Shown one piece after another: positions 9,119 to 17,428 of a stretch of DNA of 64,000 bases; the first letter of the stretch is position 1, and each line of letters opens with the position of its first letter. A program made the position numbers and the translations under genes. Below the pieces are notes generated by a model. That model was not told the DNA's origin, did not search any database, and saw only the letters and a program-made list of their open reading frames with translations. This DNA is from Gemmata massiliana (lineage in GTDB: Bacteria; Planctomycetota; Planctomycetia; Gemmatales; Gemmataceae): the NCBI GenBank assembly GCA_000531095.1, contig HG799462.1:1331832-1395831 (forward strand). The letters run 5' to 3'.

Positions 9119-9670
9119 ATGCCTTTGGATAGCTTCGAGTTGCGGATCGATCCTGTAGTATTCGTGCCTGACCCCGCACGGCACCGCTACCTACCCGTTG
9201 AGATTTGGATCAACGGGAGATTACTGCTTGATTTCGTTCAACCGATAGAACATCGACACCTTCTTGAAGAATATCGATTGGGAGGGGGCGAAGCCGACGG
9301 GCGCCCGCCACCTGATCCGAATGAAGTGTCGTATCATCATTTACCCGCTGGCTGTGTTTTGTTGCCTCGTCGGAACCTGCTTGGTGAACCGTGGCCGCAC
9401 GGCTTTGTCCTTGACCCCAACGACCCGCGAAACCGTAAATCGGCGGTTTTGGGTTGCACGTGCGGAATCATCGAGTGTTGGTTTTTGCAGGCGCTAATAA
9501 CGATCGGTGAAGAAGTTGTAACGTGGTCGGACTTTGGGCAGTTCCACCGTGATTGGCGGTACGATTTGGGGCCGTTCGTTTTCGGTCGAAGTCAGTATGA
9601 ATCAGAGTTGGTGAAACAACCAAGTGAGTTGGTTTCCGATCCACCGGCGCGAATTGTTACACACCGATGA
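9119..9670 (+). CDS. Conserved protein of unknown function with GCxCG…CW motif
   Basis: The start ATG 9119 lies 3 nt after the XPB stop codon, so the two genes are probably co-translated. The 183-aa product has no signal peptide or membrane segment. Its C-terminal half contains LGCTCGIIECW, then VTWSDFGQFHRDWRYDLGPFVF. I recognise this as a widespread bacterial family of unknown function in which GCxCGxxGCWPL is followed by V-x-W-x-x-F-x-Q-P-H-R. The three cysteines may bind a metal (inference). The base composition is less GC-rich than the helicase gene. Position between XPB and its associated protein may link it to that pathway, or it may simply be inserted. Confidence 0.7.
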   Translation: MPLDSFELRIDPVVFVPDPARHRYLPVEIWINGRLLLDFVQPIEHRHLLEEYRLGGGEADGRPPPDPNEVSYHHLPAGCVLLPRRNLLGEPWPHGFVLDPNDPRNRKSAVLGCTCGIIECWFLQALITIGEEVVTWSDFGQFHRDWRYDLGPFVFGRSQYESELVKQPSELVSDPPARIVTHR

Positions 9671-9894
9671 CCAACCCGACCGCTCGATTGGCCGCGAAAT
9701 TGCATCGCCGGGTGTGCCTCGTCCTCACGGAGGACGCGGTTCTCGCGGAGGAACTGCTCGCGCGGAAGAAGCTCGCGTCTGAGGTCGCCGGGCGCCTGTC
9801 CGAAAAGGTACTGCTCATCCGCCCCGGGCGCCTCGACGCGGTTCTCGACGAGCTCCGCAAGATGGGCCACACGCCGCAGGTAGTAGGAAAGTAG
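9667..9894 (+). CDS. Small protein (75 aa) coupled to the preceding gene, unknown function
   Basis: ATG 9667 overlaps the preceding stop as ATGA, the usual sign of translational coupling. The product is basic and helical, with RRVCLVLTEDAVLAEELLARKKL and a C-terminal LDAVLDELRKMGHTPQVV. The latter resembles the segment in XPB-associated proteins where a short strand-helix domain follows the helicase part, so it may be a detached domain of the helicase-associated protein encoded next. I do not recognise a named family. Confidence 0.65.
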   Translation: MTNPTARLAAKLHRRVCLVLTEDAVLAEELLARKKLASEVAGRLSEKVLLIRPGRLDAVLDELRKMGHTPQVVGK

Positions 9895-9895
9895 T

Positions 9896-10003
9896 GTGGT
9901 CCGCTCGCGGGGCGAGCGGGGCTGCTCGCTCATGGTACTTCGAGAACACCCGTGCCGCGTTAATATGCGGCGGCGCAACCCGCTCGCGGAGCGAGCGGAC
10001 CAC
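9896..10003. repeat. REPIN-like inverted repeat, family B
   Basis: GTGGTCCGCTCGC at 9896 and its complement ending at 10003 bracket the element. Each arm is a hairpin (CCGCTCG-cgggg-CGAGCGG on the left, CCGCTCGC-gga-GCGAGCGG on the right). It starts right after the 75-aa gene and ends 44 bp before the next gene, filling the intergenic space. Confidence 0.75.
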
Positions 10004-10046
10004 ATTGAAGAGTGCTGCTCTGCTCACCGAACACTACAACACCTCG

Positions 10047-12134
10047 ATGCCCGCGATTTCCGAAACAGACTGGTCCCTTCGTTACCGTGACGCGCTCGCG
10101 CTCTACGCCGAACCGCTCCTGCGTGCCGTCGCGGACAAGCTCGTGCGCCCGCGTGCGAAGCAACCGGCCGAAGAACTGCTCGACAAGGCCGTTGCGACCA
10201 TCATCAACGCGCCGGTCATCGATCGGCGCATTAAAGACCAACCACCGGCCGCGCGGAAGCTCCTCGCGTTCATGGGGTTGAGCCGCCAGCCGCGCTGGAA
10301 AGTCGGGCACCTGCTCACGCTGCTCGCCGCGCTCGACCACAACGACGGCTTCGCCCCGGTTCAAACGCTCCTCGAAGCCGGGCTGCTGTTCCCCGAACTC
10401 GACGCCCAGGGGCCGCCGATCGACGACTTCGCCGCGTGGTTCGGCGCGGCCGGTACGCACAACGCGGTCGTGGTCGCACTTCCCGGGGTCGCGGCCCGCG
10501 CACGCAGCGAAGATTTGGGGCTGCCGAACCTGGCGAACCCCGACCACGAAGGCGGGACCGCGCGGCAGGCTGACGGACTCGAGTGGCCGCTGCGTCTCGC
10601 GGTCGTCTGGCAGCAGGTTCACGCCGATTCGGTCCGGCTCACGCAGGGGAACACGCTCTTTAAGCGCGACCTGCTCCGGCTCCAGTCGGACGCAGTTCTG
10701 GCCGCGCCGCCCGTTGACCAGATCGCGCCCATTGCTGACGCCGGCGTGTTCGCGCTCCTGTGGGCGCATGCGGTCGGACTGCTCACCGAGCGCGACGGCA
10801 CGCTCGAAACCGGGGCGTTCCCGCCGGTGTGGGAGGGACCGCTGTTCCCGCTCCTCACCGACCTGTTCGCCGCGCTGCCGCTCGTAGAGTCGTGGGACCC
10901 GCTCGTGGGGTATGCCCCCACGGAAAACGGGCTGTCGGCTACCCCCACCGCGGGGCTACTCGCACTCCTGCTCGCGCGTGATTTCGTTCATCCCGACGCA
11001 GTCGCGGAGTGGCTGTGGTCCCAGCACCCGTCGTGGGCCGGGGCGCTCCCCGCGGAGTCCGCAAAGGACCGGGGGGCGGGCTGGGTCCGCGGGTTCCTGC
11101 TCGGCGTCGCGTACCCGTTGGGCGTGGTCGAGGTGTCCGGGGATCTCGTGCGGCTATCCGCGTTCGGCCGGTTCGCGCTGTTCGGCGAGAAGGAGCCGCC
11201 CGCGCCGCCCGCGTTCCCCCAAACGCTCCTGGTCCAGCCGAACGCCGAGGTGCTCGCGTACCGGCAGGGGCTGACGCCCGCGCTGATCGCGTCGCTGTCG
11301 CGGTTCGCGGGGTGGAAGGGGATCGGCCCCGCGTGTACGCTCGAACTCACGCCGGAACAAACGTACCGCGGGCTGGAGTCCGGGCTCACGCTGCCGATGA
11401 TCGTGCAGACGCTCAACCGGCACGGCACGCGCCCGGTCCCCGCCGGCGTCGCGGATCTGCTCCAGCGGTGGGCCAGCAAGCGCGAGCGCATCACGGTCTT
11501 CGCGTCCGCGGTGCTGGTCGAGTTCCAGACGCCGGCCGAACTCGACGCGGCCGTGGCGCGCGGAATGGTCGCGCTGCGACTCACGGACCGCATCGGCATG
11601 ACCGCGGACGGGGGAGAGCCGTCGCTCTCGCACCTCCGGCTCATCGGGAACCGCGATTACGAATCGAAGCCGCAGCGGTGTCTCACGACTGCCGACGACG
11701 GCGTGACTCTAACTGTGGACACCCCCCAGGCAGATTTGCTTTTGGAAGCGGAAATCGGGCAGTTCGCGGAACCGCTCCCGATCGAGCCGAACGGCACGCG
11801 CCGGTTCCGGCTCACGCCCGCGTCGCTCCGGCGCGCGATCGAGAACGGCCGGCCACTCGTGGAACTCGATGCGTGGTTCGTCGAGCGCAGCGGGGCGCCG
11901 CTCTCGGCCGCGGGGAAGTTACTGTTACTCGGCTCGCAGCTACCCTCCCCGCAAGCACTTCGACTGCTCGTGGTGAAGCTGCCGACGGTCGAGGTCGCCG
12001 ACGGCGTAATGCAGTGGCCCGGAACACGGGCGCTCGTCGCCGAGCGCCTCGGGCCACAAGCCGTGAGCGTGGACGAAGACCAATTCGAGGCGTTCCGTGC
12101 CGCGCTCAAAGAGCTGGGTGTGAACGTGACGTGA
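10047..12134 (+). CDS. XPB-associated protein (helicase-associated C-terminal domain, Helicase_C_3-like)
   Basis: ATG 10047 (MPAISETDW) is chosen because upstream codons run through the REPIN-like element. The 695-aa protein has no Walker motifs. Its central/C-terminal part has LLVQPNAEVLAYRQGLTP, LELTPEQTYRGLESGL, then LNRHGTRPVPAGVADLLQRW and VLVEFQTPAEL, the pattern of the helicase-associated domain found in proteins encoded beside bacterial XPB (Mycobacterium Rv0862c beside the XPB gene Rv0861c). The likely role is a partner or regulator of the helicase (inference from context). It is the last gene of the XPB block. Confidence 0.82.
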   Translation: MPAISETDWSLRYRDALALYAEPLLRAVADKLVRPRAKQPAEELLDKAVATIINAPVIDRRIKDQPPAARKLLAFMGLSRQPRWKVGHLLTLLAALDHNDGFAPVQTLLEAGLLFPELDAQGPPIDDFAAWFGAAGTHNAVVVALPGVAARARSEDLGLPNLANPDHEGGTARQADGLEWPLRLAVVWQQVHADSVRLTQGNTLFKRDLLRLQSDAVLAAPPVDQIAPIADAGVFALLWAHAVGLLTERDGTLETGAFPPVWEGPLFPLLTDLFAALPLVESWDPLVGYAPTENGLSATPTAGLLALLLARDFVHPDAVAEWLWSQHPSWAGALPAESAKDRGAGWVRGFLLGVAYPLGVVEVSGDLVRLSAFGRFALFGEKEPPAPPAFPQTLLVQPNAEVLAYRQGLTPALIASLSRFAGWKGIGPACTLELTPEQTYRGLESGLTLPMIVQTLNRHGTRPVPAGVADLLQRWASKRERITVFASAVLVEFQTPAELDAAVARGMVALRLTDRIGMTADGGEPSLSHLRLIGNRDYESKPQRCLTTADDGVTLTVDTPQADLLLEAEIGQFAEPLPIEPNGTRRFRLTPASLRRAIENGRPLVELDAWFVERSGAPLSAAGKLLLLGSQLPSPQALRLLVVKLPTVEVADGVMQWPGTRALVAERLGPQAVSVDEDQFEAFRAALKELGVNVT

Positions 12135-12159
12135 ATCGGCCGGTAGCGGGCCGCGGTTT

Positions 12160-12264
12160 GACGAGCCGCGACCGCAAGGGAGCAGGTGCAGAGGCTTCAC
12201 GTGTGGCGCGCGCCGGCGCCAGGAACCACACGTGTTTCCCACGCCCTTGCGGTCGCGGCTCGTC
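12160..12264. repeat. REPIN-like inverted repeat, family C
   Basis: Perfect 21-nt arms lie at 12160-12180 and 12244-12264, each containing a small CC-GCAA-GG hairpin. Inner inverted segments (CACGTGTGG against CCACACGTG, and a GGCGCGCGCCGGCGCC core) would extend the cruciform. It shares the CCGCAAGG core with family A but not the flanks. Confidence 0.75.
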
Positions 12265-12270
12265 CCAAAA

Positions 12271-12349
12271 AACAACAGGATCAACAAGATCAAGAGAGCG
12301 ACGTGAGCCGCCTTCTGAATCCGGTCGATCCTGGTAATCCTGTCAAAAA
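12271..12349. repeat. ATCCTGT-type short intergenic repeat, first copy
   Basis: The 32-nt stretch 12318-12349 (starting GAATCCGGTCGATCCTGG) matches 16838-16869 at 28 of 32 positions. An inverted related tract (AACAGGATCAACAAGATC) lies at 12274-12291. Each unit is a heptad-like variant of ATCCTGT. It sits in the 277-bp gap between two convergent genes. Confidence 0.6.
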
Positions 12350-12411
12350 CTCTTCGCGGATCTCACCGGCCGGCTCACACCGACCGTCCGCCTCAATAAG
12401 GGCCGTTCACG

Positions 12412-12948
12412 TTAGTGGCTCGCGGTTTCGCCCGTGGACGACACGGGTTGCGATTGGGGCTCGCCGGTCCAGACCTGGGCCAGTTCCCGGTACTCGGCTT
12501 CGAGCCGGGCGAGGACCGCTTCGCGCTGGGCCGGGTCGTCCACCATCAGGCGCTCGACGCGGTTGATGGTGTGGCGCGCGTAGAGCAGGCGCGGGTCGCG
12601 CAGGGCCGGGTGCATCGTTTCGAGCGTCGCCCGCGACCCGGGCGCGTCCCGGAACAGGTCCACCATGACCACGGCCGTGGTCGCGAGGTCGGCGTCGCGG
12701 GTGACGAGCCGGGCGGCGAACTGGTCGGCCAGGACGCGGCGCCGGGCGGACTCTTCGCCCTTGGCCACGATATCGTCCCGCTCGTCGGTCACCCGCTGCT
12801 GTTCCGCTTCGGCCGTTGCGAAGTTCCACACGTCCAGCCCCACGCTCCGGGACCACTTCGGAGCGAGCGCGTGAGCGGCGACCATGCTGATGCTCAGCCC
12901 GACCAGAACGGCCGCGGACGCGGCACCGGGGCGACGGATCGTAGCCAT
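12412..12948 (-). CDS. Exported or membrane-anchored hypothetical protein, paralogue of the 13069 gene
   Basis: The 178-aa protein begins with a signal/anchor sequence (MATIRRPGAASAAVLVGLSISMVAAHALA), then RSVGLDVWNFATAEAEQQ, a charged helical segment (residues about 45-110) and HPALRDPRLLYARHTINRVERLM. No known domain is recognised. The gene immediately upstream on the same strand encodes a clear paralogue (RSVGADVWNVAELQSQLQ), so the two arose by tandem duplication. The helical heptads suggest a coiled coil facing the periplasm. A G/C hairpin lies between the two genes. Confidence 0.7.
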   Translation of the reverse strand: MATIRRPGAASAAVLVGLSISMVAAHALAPKWSRSVGLDVWNFATAEAEQQRVTDERDDIVAKGEESARRRVLADQFAARLVTRDADLATTAVVMVDLFRDAPGSRATLETMHPALRDPRLLYARHTINRVERLMVDDPAQREAVLARLEAEYRELAQVWTGEPQSQPVSSTGETASH

Positions 12949-12994
12949 ATCGGGAAACCTCGTGGCGTCGGGGACACGTGCGGGCGCCGGGGGG

Positions 12995-13021
12995 AACGCC
13001 CCGGCACTCAGCCGGGGCGTT
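12995..13021. other. Intercistronic G/C hairpin between tandem paralogues
   Basis: AACGCCCCGGC-actca-GCCGGGGCGTT forms an 11-bp perfect stem with a 5-nt loop. No T-tract follows on the minus strand, so processing or stability is more likely than termination. Confidence 0.55.
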
Positions 13022-13068
13022 GGAGAGATCCCGCCCGGTGAAACGGGCGAAGTCTGCGTGGCGCTAGC

Positions 13069-13538
13069 TCAGTGGGTGGCGCTGAGGGCGATCATCTGCT
13101 GCAACTCGTCGTCGAGGCGCTCGGTGAGGTCCGCGCGGGCGCCGGCCGGCGCGCGGAGGAGGGCAAAGGAGATCACGTTGCGGGCCGCTTTTTCCCGATC
13201 GGTGGTCCCGGAGTAGGTCGCACGGATTACGGTCCGGTACTCCGCGCGGGGCGCGTTCAGTTCGGTGAACTTCGCGGTCACTTCGGCGACGCCGCGTCGG
13301 GCGAGTCGGGCGCGGAGCATCTTGCGCCCGCGTTCCGGCGCAGGATGACGTCGCCCTGGGCGTCCAGTTGACCGCGCGCCTCCGTCGATTCTTGAAGTTG
13401 CGATTGGAGTTCGGCAACGTTCCACACGTCCGCGCCGACGGACCGGGCCAGCGTCGGGTGGCCCGTGAGGATCGCGAAGGACGCGAGCACGGTGGCGGTC
13501 GCAACGAGGCGCGGGCGTGTCGTCAGGGTGGCGAACAA
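13069..13538 (-). pseudogene. Frameshifted paralogue of the 12412 gene
   Basis: From ATG 13538 the frame gives a signal sequence and RSVGADVWNVAELQSQLQESTEARGQLDAQGDVILRRNAG (to about 13328), matching the neighbouring paralogue, then drifts into a short tail with a stop at 13278. The paralogous reading resumes in another frame as RKMLRARLARRGVAEVT… down to the stop at 13069. Adding one base to the GGG run at 13327-13329 (minus strand) restores one continuous protein of about 156 aa. Either a real decay event or a sequencing deletion; I cannot separate these. Function unknown, as for the paralogue. Confidence 0.7.
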
Positions 13539-14159
13539 GGATCAAGCTCCGTCGGAACAGTGTGTAAAGTCCCCGGACCCGTCCGCCGCAGGTGGCAGAG
13601 GGCAAACAGATATCGGCCGACGAAGCACCCATTGGAACCCGTCGGGGACGGTCCCGGTGTGCGGTGTCGGAGGGGGAGGTAGTCAGCACACGGTTAACCG
13701 AGCGGGGGCGATCCGCGGGTTATAGCCGGGCTGTTCGCGAGGGCCGTGCGGGTGCGCTTTCGCGCAACGGGACCGCAACGAGCAACGCCCGCTTCTGGCG
13801 AGGACCGTTCGTCTCATTCCGGGCCGGTGTTCCAGGCCGACTCGGATCGCGAACGGTAGGGGTGGGGAGTTCTGCTCTTCGCTCTCTTAAGGTAGTTCCG
13901 GCTACCCGAGAGCAATCTAACATTAATTCATAATGCAACACCCGAGCCGTGCGGATAATTTCTCCTGTCATTATTGCAAACCCTTGTTAAGTAAGGATTT
14001 GCGGAATGAGTTTTTCTCGTGTGGATTCCCGAGGTGCCGCGTTCTGCCCGACTGTGAGGCGAATTCTGCTCTGATTCGGCACACTTAACGAAGTGAGAAT
14101 ATTGCGGACGAAATTCCTTCACAAGTCGCGAGTGGCTCGCACCGGGAGCGTCGGGTAAG
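13539..14159. other. 621-bp intergenic region without a supported gene
   Basis: Separates the minus-strand paralogue pair from the divergent AI-2E-type gene. The part from 13880 to 14110 is noticeably more AT-rich and presumably holds the promoters of both directions. No convincing coding frame, repeat or strong hairpin is seen. Confidence 0.5.
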
Positions 14160-15290
14160 ATGCGCGAACCCGGTTCCCGAATGGCCGCGCGCGAGAACCC
14201 GATGCCCGCACCCGATCCACCGCCCGACACCAAACCCGCGCCCCTCGTACCCGCGAAGTGGCGCGACCCGGACATTATATACACGGTCACGCTCCTGCTC
14301 GTGGGGGCGGCGGCCGGTTGGTACCTGATGCTGCAACTCGCATCGGTGCTGCGCCCGCTCCTGGTCGCGGTGTTCCTCGCTTACGTGCTGATGCCGTACC
14401 ACTCGCGGTTGCGCAAGCACGTCGGCACGCCCGCGTCGATCGTGACCCTCGCCGGGGGCACGGCCGGGGTGCTCGTGGGGCTGGCGTTCGTCACGTCCGC
14501 CAGTGTGCTCGCGCTCCGCGACGACGTGCCCCAACTCGAACAGCGCGCCGACACCTTACTGACGAGTTTGGAAGAGACGATTGGGTCATACGCCCCCTGG
14601 ATCACGCCCATCGATACCGGGCGCCCGATGCGCGGGCAGGTCGTCGAGCAGATCACGATCATCGTCCGGTTGGGGCTCAACGTGGCCGCGACCGCGATGC
14701 TCGAAGCGGGCGTGGTCGCGCTCTACCTGCTGTTCCTGTTACTCGAGGGCGCGCGCTTCCCGGACCGGGTCCGGCGCGCCTACCCCGAGGACCGCGCCGA
14801 CCAGATCCTGCAAATGGCCGGGCAGGTAAACGCGGCTGTTATCAGTTACCTGAAGGCGAAGGTGAAATCGAGCCTGTTCCTCGCGGCGCCGGTCGGAGTG
14901 GTGCTGGGCGCGGTGGGCGTGAAGTTCGCGCTCCTGTGGGCGGTGCTGACGTTCCTGTGCAACTTCATCCCGTACATCGGGACCGTTGCCGCTTACGTGT
15001 TGCCGGTCGGGTTCACGTTCCTGTGGTTCGGACCGGCGTGGCAGCCGTTCGCCGCGGCCGGGCTGTTACTGGTGTGCCACGGGGTGTCCGCGTCGGTCCT
15101 CGAACCGATGATTATCGGCAACGCGGTCGGCGTCAGCCCGCTGGTGATTCTCGGTTCGCTCGCGTTCTGGGGGCTGCTCTGGGGCGTGCCGGGCATGTTC
15201 CTCGCGGTCCCGCTCACGGCCGTGATGGTCCTCGTGATGGAGCACTTCGACCAGACGCGCGCGCTCGCGAAGCTCCTCAAGGGCGGGTGA
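14160..15290 (+). CDS. AI-2E/PerM-family membrane transporter
   Basis: ATG 14160 gives 376 aa; ATG 14181 and 14202 are alternatives. The order of features is that of the UPF0118/AI-2E transporter family: hydrophobic pairs at about residues 40-90, a periplasmic/amphipathic segment with VPQLEQRADTLLTSLEE, then a C-terminal block of helices including NAAVISYLKAKVKSSLFLA, FLCNFIPYIGTVAAYVLPV, LEPMIIGNAVGVSPLVILG and WGLLWGVPGMFLAVPL, which are the family signatures. Family members include TqsA (autoinducer-2 export) and Na+/H+ antiporters, so the substrate is open. It stands alone; a REPIN-like element follows the stop. Confidence 0.92.
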   Translation: MREPGSRMAARENPMPAPDPPPDTKPAPLVPAKWRDPDIIYTVTLLLVGAAAGWYLMLQLASVLRPLLVAVFLAYVLMPYHSRLRKHVGTPASIVTLAGGTAGVLVGLAFVTSASVLALRDDVPQLEQRADTLLTSLEETIGSYAPWITPIDTGRPMRGQVVEQITIIVRLGLNVAATAMLEAGVVALYLLFLLLEGARFPDRVRRAYPEDRADQILQMAGQVNAAVISYLKAKVKSSLFLAAPVGVVLGAVGVKFALLWAVLTFLCNFIPYIGTVAAYVLPVGFTFLWFGPAWQPFAAAGLLLVCHGVSASVLEPMIIGNAVGVSPLVILGSLAFWGLLWGVPGMFLAVPLTAVMVLVMEHFDQTRALAKLLKGG

Positions 15291-15322
15291 TTTCCAAGGA
15301 TGCGTGTAGCCGGCCGGTTACG

Positions 15323-15439
15323 CGGTTGTTGGTGAACCCCGCCCGCAAGGGCGGTGGGTGGACGTACCAGGCGCGAACACCACACCCAACAGGTGCCAAG
15401 CGACCCACCGCCCTTGCGGGCGGGGTTCACCAACAACCG
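15323..15439. repeat. REPIN-like inverted repeat, copy A2
   Basis: Contains the same 29-nt arm as the element at 1850 (15331-15359 and 15403-15431), here extended outward by CGGTTGTT/AACAACCG. The spacer differs from copy A1, so arms are conserved while the centre is not. Confidence 0.82.
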
Positions 15440-15534
15440 GCACCTCACACCTTGTCGTCCCCACTGCCCCACGAACCCCGCACCCGCCTGTCGTGTCTGC
15501 ACCAGTGTTCACAACTCGAACGGAGGGCAGGGGC

Positions 15535-15945
15535 GTGCGAACGGTGCGCGAGATGATGGTGGCGTGGGGAGAGGCGTGGAACGGGCACGACGCGGACGCG
15601 CTCGCGGCGCTCTACCACGACGACGCGGTCAACCACCAGGTCGCGTTCGGCGACCCGCGCGTCGGGCGCGACGCGATGCGCGAGGACTTTCGCGCGTTCT
15701 TCGCCGCGTTCCCGGACAGTTACACCCGCGTCGAGGTCACGCTGGTCGACGGCGCCCGCGCCGCGGTGGAGTGGGTCGGCGGTGCGACGTGGACCGGCCC
15801 GTTCGCCGGGCGCGCGCCGACCGGGGCACCGTTCACGCTCCGCGGGTGCGGGTTCTTCCTCGTCGTGGACGGCAAGATCAAGGCCCAGCGCGGCTACGTG
15901 GACCGTGCGACGTGGTTCGGTCAGCTCGGGCTACCGATCATTTGA
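15535..15945 (+). CDS. SnoaL-like/NTF2-fold protein
   Basis: I start at GTG 15535 because GGAGGG lies about 8 nt upstream; the frame is open further up but runs through the repeat element. The 136-aa product fits the SnoaL-like polyketide cyclase/ester hydrolase family of the NTF2 fold: WGEAWNGHDADALAALYHDDAVNHQ, VGRDAMREDFRAFFAAFPDS, then THE beta-sheet portion VEWVGGATWTGPFAG…GAPFTLRGCGFFLVVDGKI. Such proteins are often small-molecule hydrolases or isomerases; the substrate is unknown. Monocistronic by spacing. Confidence 0.85.
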   Translation: MRTVREMMVAWGEAWNGHDADALAALYHDDAVNHQVAFGDPRVGRDAMREDFRAFFAAFPDSYTRVEVTLVDGARAAVEWVGGATWTGPFAGRAPTGAPFTLRGCGFFLVVDGKIKAQRGYVDRATWFGQLGLPII

Positions 15946-16058
15946 CGGTTCGCGGTGGAACGGCGGCTTTTGGCGCCCGACTTGCATCTGGGGCGATCGG
16001 AAGTAACCTGTTCCCAGCGGGAGTAATTCGCTCCCACCCCTCTTGATGAGGCCCAGTC

Positions 16059-16631
16059 ATGCTCGTTCGTTCCCTTTCGGTTCTGGCCCTCGTGCTGGCC
16101 CCGGTCGTTGCTCGCGCGGCCGACGAAGAGAACCCGTACAAGACCACCAAGGTCGGTGACTTCGCCACGTACAAGATGACCACGAAGGTCGGCGGGTTCA
16201 ACATCAACGGCACGGTGACCCAGACCGTGACCGAGAAGAGCGACAAGGAAGCCACCGTCAAGGCGTCCGGGTCCGTCGAGTTCAACGGCAACAAGATGGA
16301 CATCCCCGCCACGGAGCAGAAGATCGACCTGACCAAGCCGTTCGACCCGACGAAGGCCGCGAACCTGCCGGGCGGGGCCGAGGCCAAGATCGAGAAGGGC
16401 AAAGAGGGGAAGGAAAAGGTCAAGGTCGGCGACAAGGAGTACTCCACCACCTGGACCGAGTACACCGCGAAGATGAAGGTCATGGGCCAAGAAATCGACT
16501 CCAAAATCAAGACCTGGACCGCGAAGGACGTGCCCGCGGGCGGGATGGTGAAGATGACCATGACCGCCTCGATCGCCGGTCAAGACATGGAAGTGCTGAT
16601 GGAACTCACCGAATCCGGCAACAAGAAGTAA
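16059..16631 (+). CDS. Secreted protein of unknown function, lysine-rich
   Basis: The 190-aa product starts with a cleavable signal peptide (MLVRSLSVLALVLAPVVARA). The mature part is rich in Lys, Thr and Glu, with alternating beta-strand-like stretches (VGDFATYKMTTKVGGFNINGTVTQTV) and a charged loop KIEKGKEGKEKVKVGDKEY. This looks like a small beta-rich exported planctomycete protein; I know no function. A 14-bp hairpin terminator follows 20 nt after the stop. Confidence 0.8.
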   Translation: MLVRSLSVLALVLAPVVARAADEENPYKTTKVGDFATYKMTTKVGGFNINGTVTQTVTEKSDKEATVKASGSVEFNGNKMDIPATEQKIDLTKPFDPTKAANLPGGAEAKIEKGKEGKEKVKVGDKEYSTTWTEYTAKMKVMGQEIDSKIKTWTAKDVPAGGMVKMTMTASIAGQDMEVLMELTESGNKK

Positions 16632-16651
16632 CTCGCGCGGTTGCGCGCTCA

Positions 16652-16690
16652 CACCGCCCGGCGCCGGATTCGTTTCGGCGCCGGGCGGTG
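16652..16690 (+). terminator. Hairpin terminator of the secreted-protein gene
   Basis: CACCGCCCGGCGCC (16652-16665) pairs perfectly with 16677-16690, followed by GCGTTTCCC; the T-tract is weak. Confidence 0.7.
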
Positions 16691-16717
16691 GCGTTTCCCG
16701 GGCACTGGAAGGTGAAT

Positions 16718-16869
16718 AAGAGCCGCTGATAACGCTGATAACTCTGATCAGACGTGAGTGTGGTTGGGTTTACGTGCCAACGGGCCGAGTACCGCGCAGT
16801 TCTATTGTCGAGTTACGGCCGAGCCATCCATTTCTTTGAATCCTGTCGATTCTGTCAATCCTGTCAAAA
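16718..16869. repeat. Short intergenic repeats (GCTGATAAC tract and ATCCTGT tract, second copy)
   Basis: At 16723-16745 the unit GCTGATAAC/CTCTGATC is repeated. At 16838-16869 lies the second copy of the 32-nt ATCCTGT-type repeat also seen at 12318. The rest of the 437-bp gap 16632-17068 shows no gene. Confidence 0.6.
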
Positions 16870-17068
16870 TGGGTCTTCGCTAGTTGATGCGGCTGTTGTC
16901 AGCAAGAAGTGAATATTAATCGTCACTTCGTATTTGTATTTTTGCTCTGTTTGATCGCGAATTTGAGTGGATTGTTAGCCGGGATTCGGTCGCGTGCGGT
17001 CGAGAATGATGCGCTTTGCAGCAAATGTTAACCTGAAATGGTAACACGTCTCGGCAACGGAGAGCGGG

Positions 17069-17407
17069 ATGGCGGCCGACGCGGTGTGCGCGCTGTTCGT
17101 CTGCGAGGGCAACCGGCACCGCAGCCCGACGGCCGAGAAACTGTACTCCGCAACGCCCGGAGTCGCGGCGCGCTCGGCGGGGCTGTCTTCGCTGGCTCGG
17201 GTGGAACTTACCGAAGAGTTGCTCGCGTGGGCGGACGTGGTGTTCGTGATGGAAGCCCGACTCGAAAAGCTCGTGCGGCGCCGGTTCGTACTCGGCGAGA
17301 AGCGGCTTATCTGCTTGAAGATCCCCGACGACTACCAGTTCATGCAACCGGAGCTGATTACGGTGCTGACCGAGCGACTCGTCCCTCACCTCGGCGAACC
17401 GAAGTGA
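17069..17407 (+). CDS. Predicted low-molecular-weight protein tyrosine phosphatase-like protein
   Basis: ATG 17069 follows GGAGAGC. The 112-aa product opens with the P-loop CEGNRHRSPTAE, a C(X)5R-S motif with Cys12 and Arg18, as in low-molecular-weight phosphatases and the short COG4551 group. AWADVVFVMEARLEKLVRRRF is also diagnostic, and KIPDDYQFM carries the probable general-acid aspartate. It is shorter than classical LMW-PTP (about 150 aa), fitting COG4551. Target unknown. Convergent with the nuclease-like gene 21 bp downstream. Confidence 0.88.
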   Translation: MAADAVCALFVCEGNRHRSPTAEKLYSATPGVAARSAGLSSLARVELTEELLAWADVVFVMEARLEKLVRRRFVLGEKRLICLKIPDDYQFMQPELITVLTERLVPHLGEPK

Positions 17408-17428
17408 GGGTGTTTCGCAACCGCGCGT

